From NCBI RefSeq assembly GCF_001653135.1, contig NZ_BDDS01000006.1, positions 1 through 64,000 on the forward strand: a stretch of DNA of 64,000 bases. The letters are read 5' to 3'. The notes below the pieces were generated by a model. The model did no database searches and had not been told where the DNA came from. It worked only from the letters and a program-made list of their open reading frames with translations. The translations under genes and the position numbers were made by a program. Shown here piece by piece: positions 63,562 to 64,000 of the stretch (position 1 is the first letter of the stretch; every line of letters starts with the position of its first letter). Source of the stretch: Pseudoalteromonas neustonica (GTDB taxonomy: Bacteria > Pseudomonadota > Gammaproteobacteria > Enterobacterales > Alteromonadaceae).

Positions 63562-63598
63562 AAAAAAGGCGCTACTTGATACAAGTAGCGCCTTTTTT
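63562..63598. terminator. Rho-independent terminator of bamD
   Basis: AAAAAAGGCGCTACTTG and CAAGTAGCGCCTTTTTT form a perfect stem with A- and T-runs on either side, about 40 bp after the bamD stop. Confidence 0.92.
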
Positions 63599-63610
63599 AA
63601 TGGATGAGTA

Positions 63611-63819
63611 ATACCAATCGACTTAAATTTTTAACCATTCTAGCGGACTAAATAAAGCGCTAACTGCGTTAGTCATTTTTCATGTACGACTGCATGGATG
63701 CAGGAGCTAGAGCAATGCAGGAGCAATTGCCGAGAACAACACCATGTCAAAGTTTCTGCCTTGTTATCACTGTATTTATCTTTCGCTATAAATGACCATT
63801 AACTTAATACAATTGGTAT
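63611..63819 (-). repeat. Interspersed repeat family 3, copy B (inverted)
   Basis: Reverse complement of copy A at 46374 over about 209 bp, with only scattered differences. Ends are ATACCAATCG and CAATTGGTAT. It lies between the bamD terminator and glnB. Confidence 0.9.
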
Positions 63820-63824
63820 AACGT

Positions 63825-64000
<176 letters not shown>

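Overview
The window reads as the chromosome of a marine gammaproteobacterium, most likely Pseudoalteromonas or a close relative. The evidence is AT-rich DNA, gene orders known from Gammaproteobacteria (rpsP-rimM-trmD-rplS, ffh-ypjD-yfjD, clpB-pgeF-rluD next to bamD), a YfiH/RluD/BamD/P-II cluster, a TonB receptor, and many small interspersed repeats. This assignment is inference from content; no database was searched.

Region 1 (1-18446) is the most unusual part. A giant exported repeat protein lies on the minus strand and runs off the left edge. It has at least 2803 residues, a Sec signal peptide, cadherin-like and Ig-like domains, and ten or more nearly identical 300-bp repeats. Upstream of it in the same direction are a TIGR03032/DUF4915 protein, a subtilisin-like protease, three tandem tail-collar proteins, a DUF6916-like protein, a GNAT acetyltransferase, an aspartyl beta-hydroxylase-like 2-oxoglutarate oxygenase, a small coupled ORF and a PhyH-type oxygenase. 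Divergent from the PhyH gene is an operon of a PRMT-like methyltransferase, an HExxH-type putative metalloprotein and an unknown protein. The PhyH and methyltransferase proteins share a ~70-residue accessory domain. I infer that this may be a surface-protein or peptide modification and assembly locus.

Region 2 (18447-26073) holds housekeeping and regulatory genes: YjbR, a Tim44-like membrane protein, an aromatic/aspartate aminotransferase, a GAF protein, a partner-switching pair (REC-PP2C-HATPase plus STAS) and YciH. It also holds two copies of a ~265-bp MITE-like repeat and a remnant resembling the 3' end of ssrA.

Region 3 (26074-30985) looks like a decayed chromosomal integron. A 53-codon intI fragment lies on the plus strand. 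An IS1595 element lies between it and a set of minus-strand genes pointing away from intI. Each of those genes is preceded by a GTTAxxx core-like site. One attC-like site is recognisable. Remnants of an IS256-like transposase, a group II intron 3' end and another transposase are interleaved, with a 404-bp direct repeat and a small terminal-inverted-repeat element abutting three of the core sites.

Region 4 (31010-44907) contains gamma-glutamyltransferase, a GNAT protein, a lipoprotein and a membrane protein. It then has an operon of a flavin L-amino-acid oxidase-like enzyme, a ThDP 2-oxoacid decarboxylase and a berberine-bridge-type FAD oxidase, downstream of a TonB receptor with a terminator in its leader. 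A porin and a small PstS-like protein follow.

Region 5 (44908-64000) is core genome: tyrA, the ribosomal/tRNA-modification operon, ffh, ypjD, a CNNM/CorC protein, MscS, a lytic-transglycosylase-like lipoprotein, gshA, a PAS chemoreceptor, clpB with a sigma-32-type promoter, pgeF, rluD, bamD and the end of glnB.
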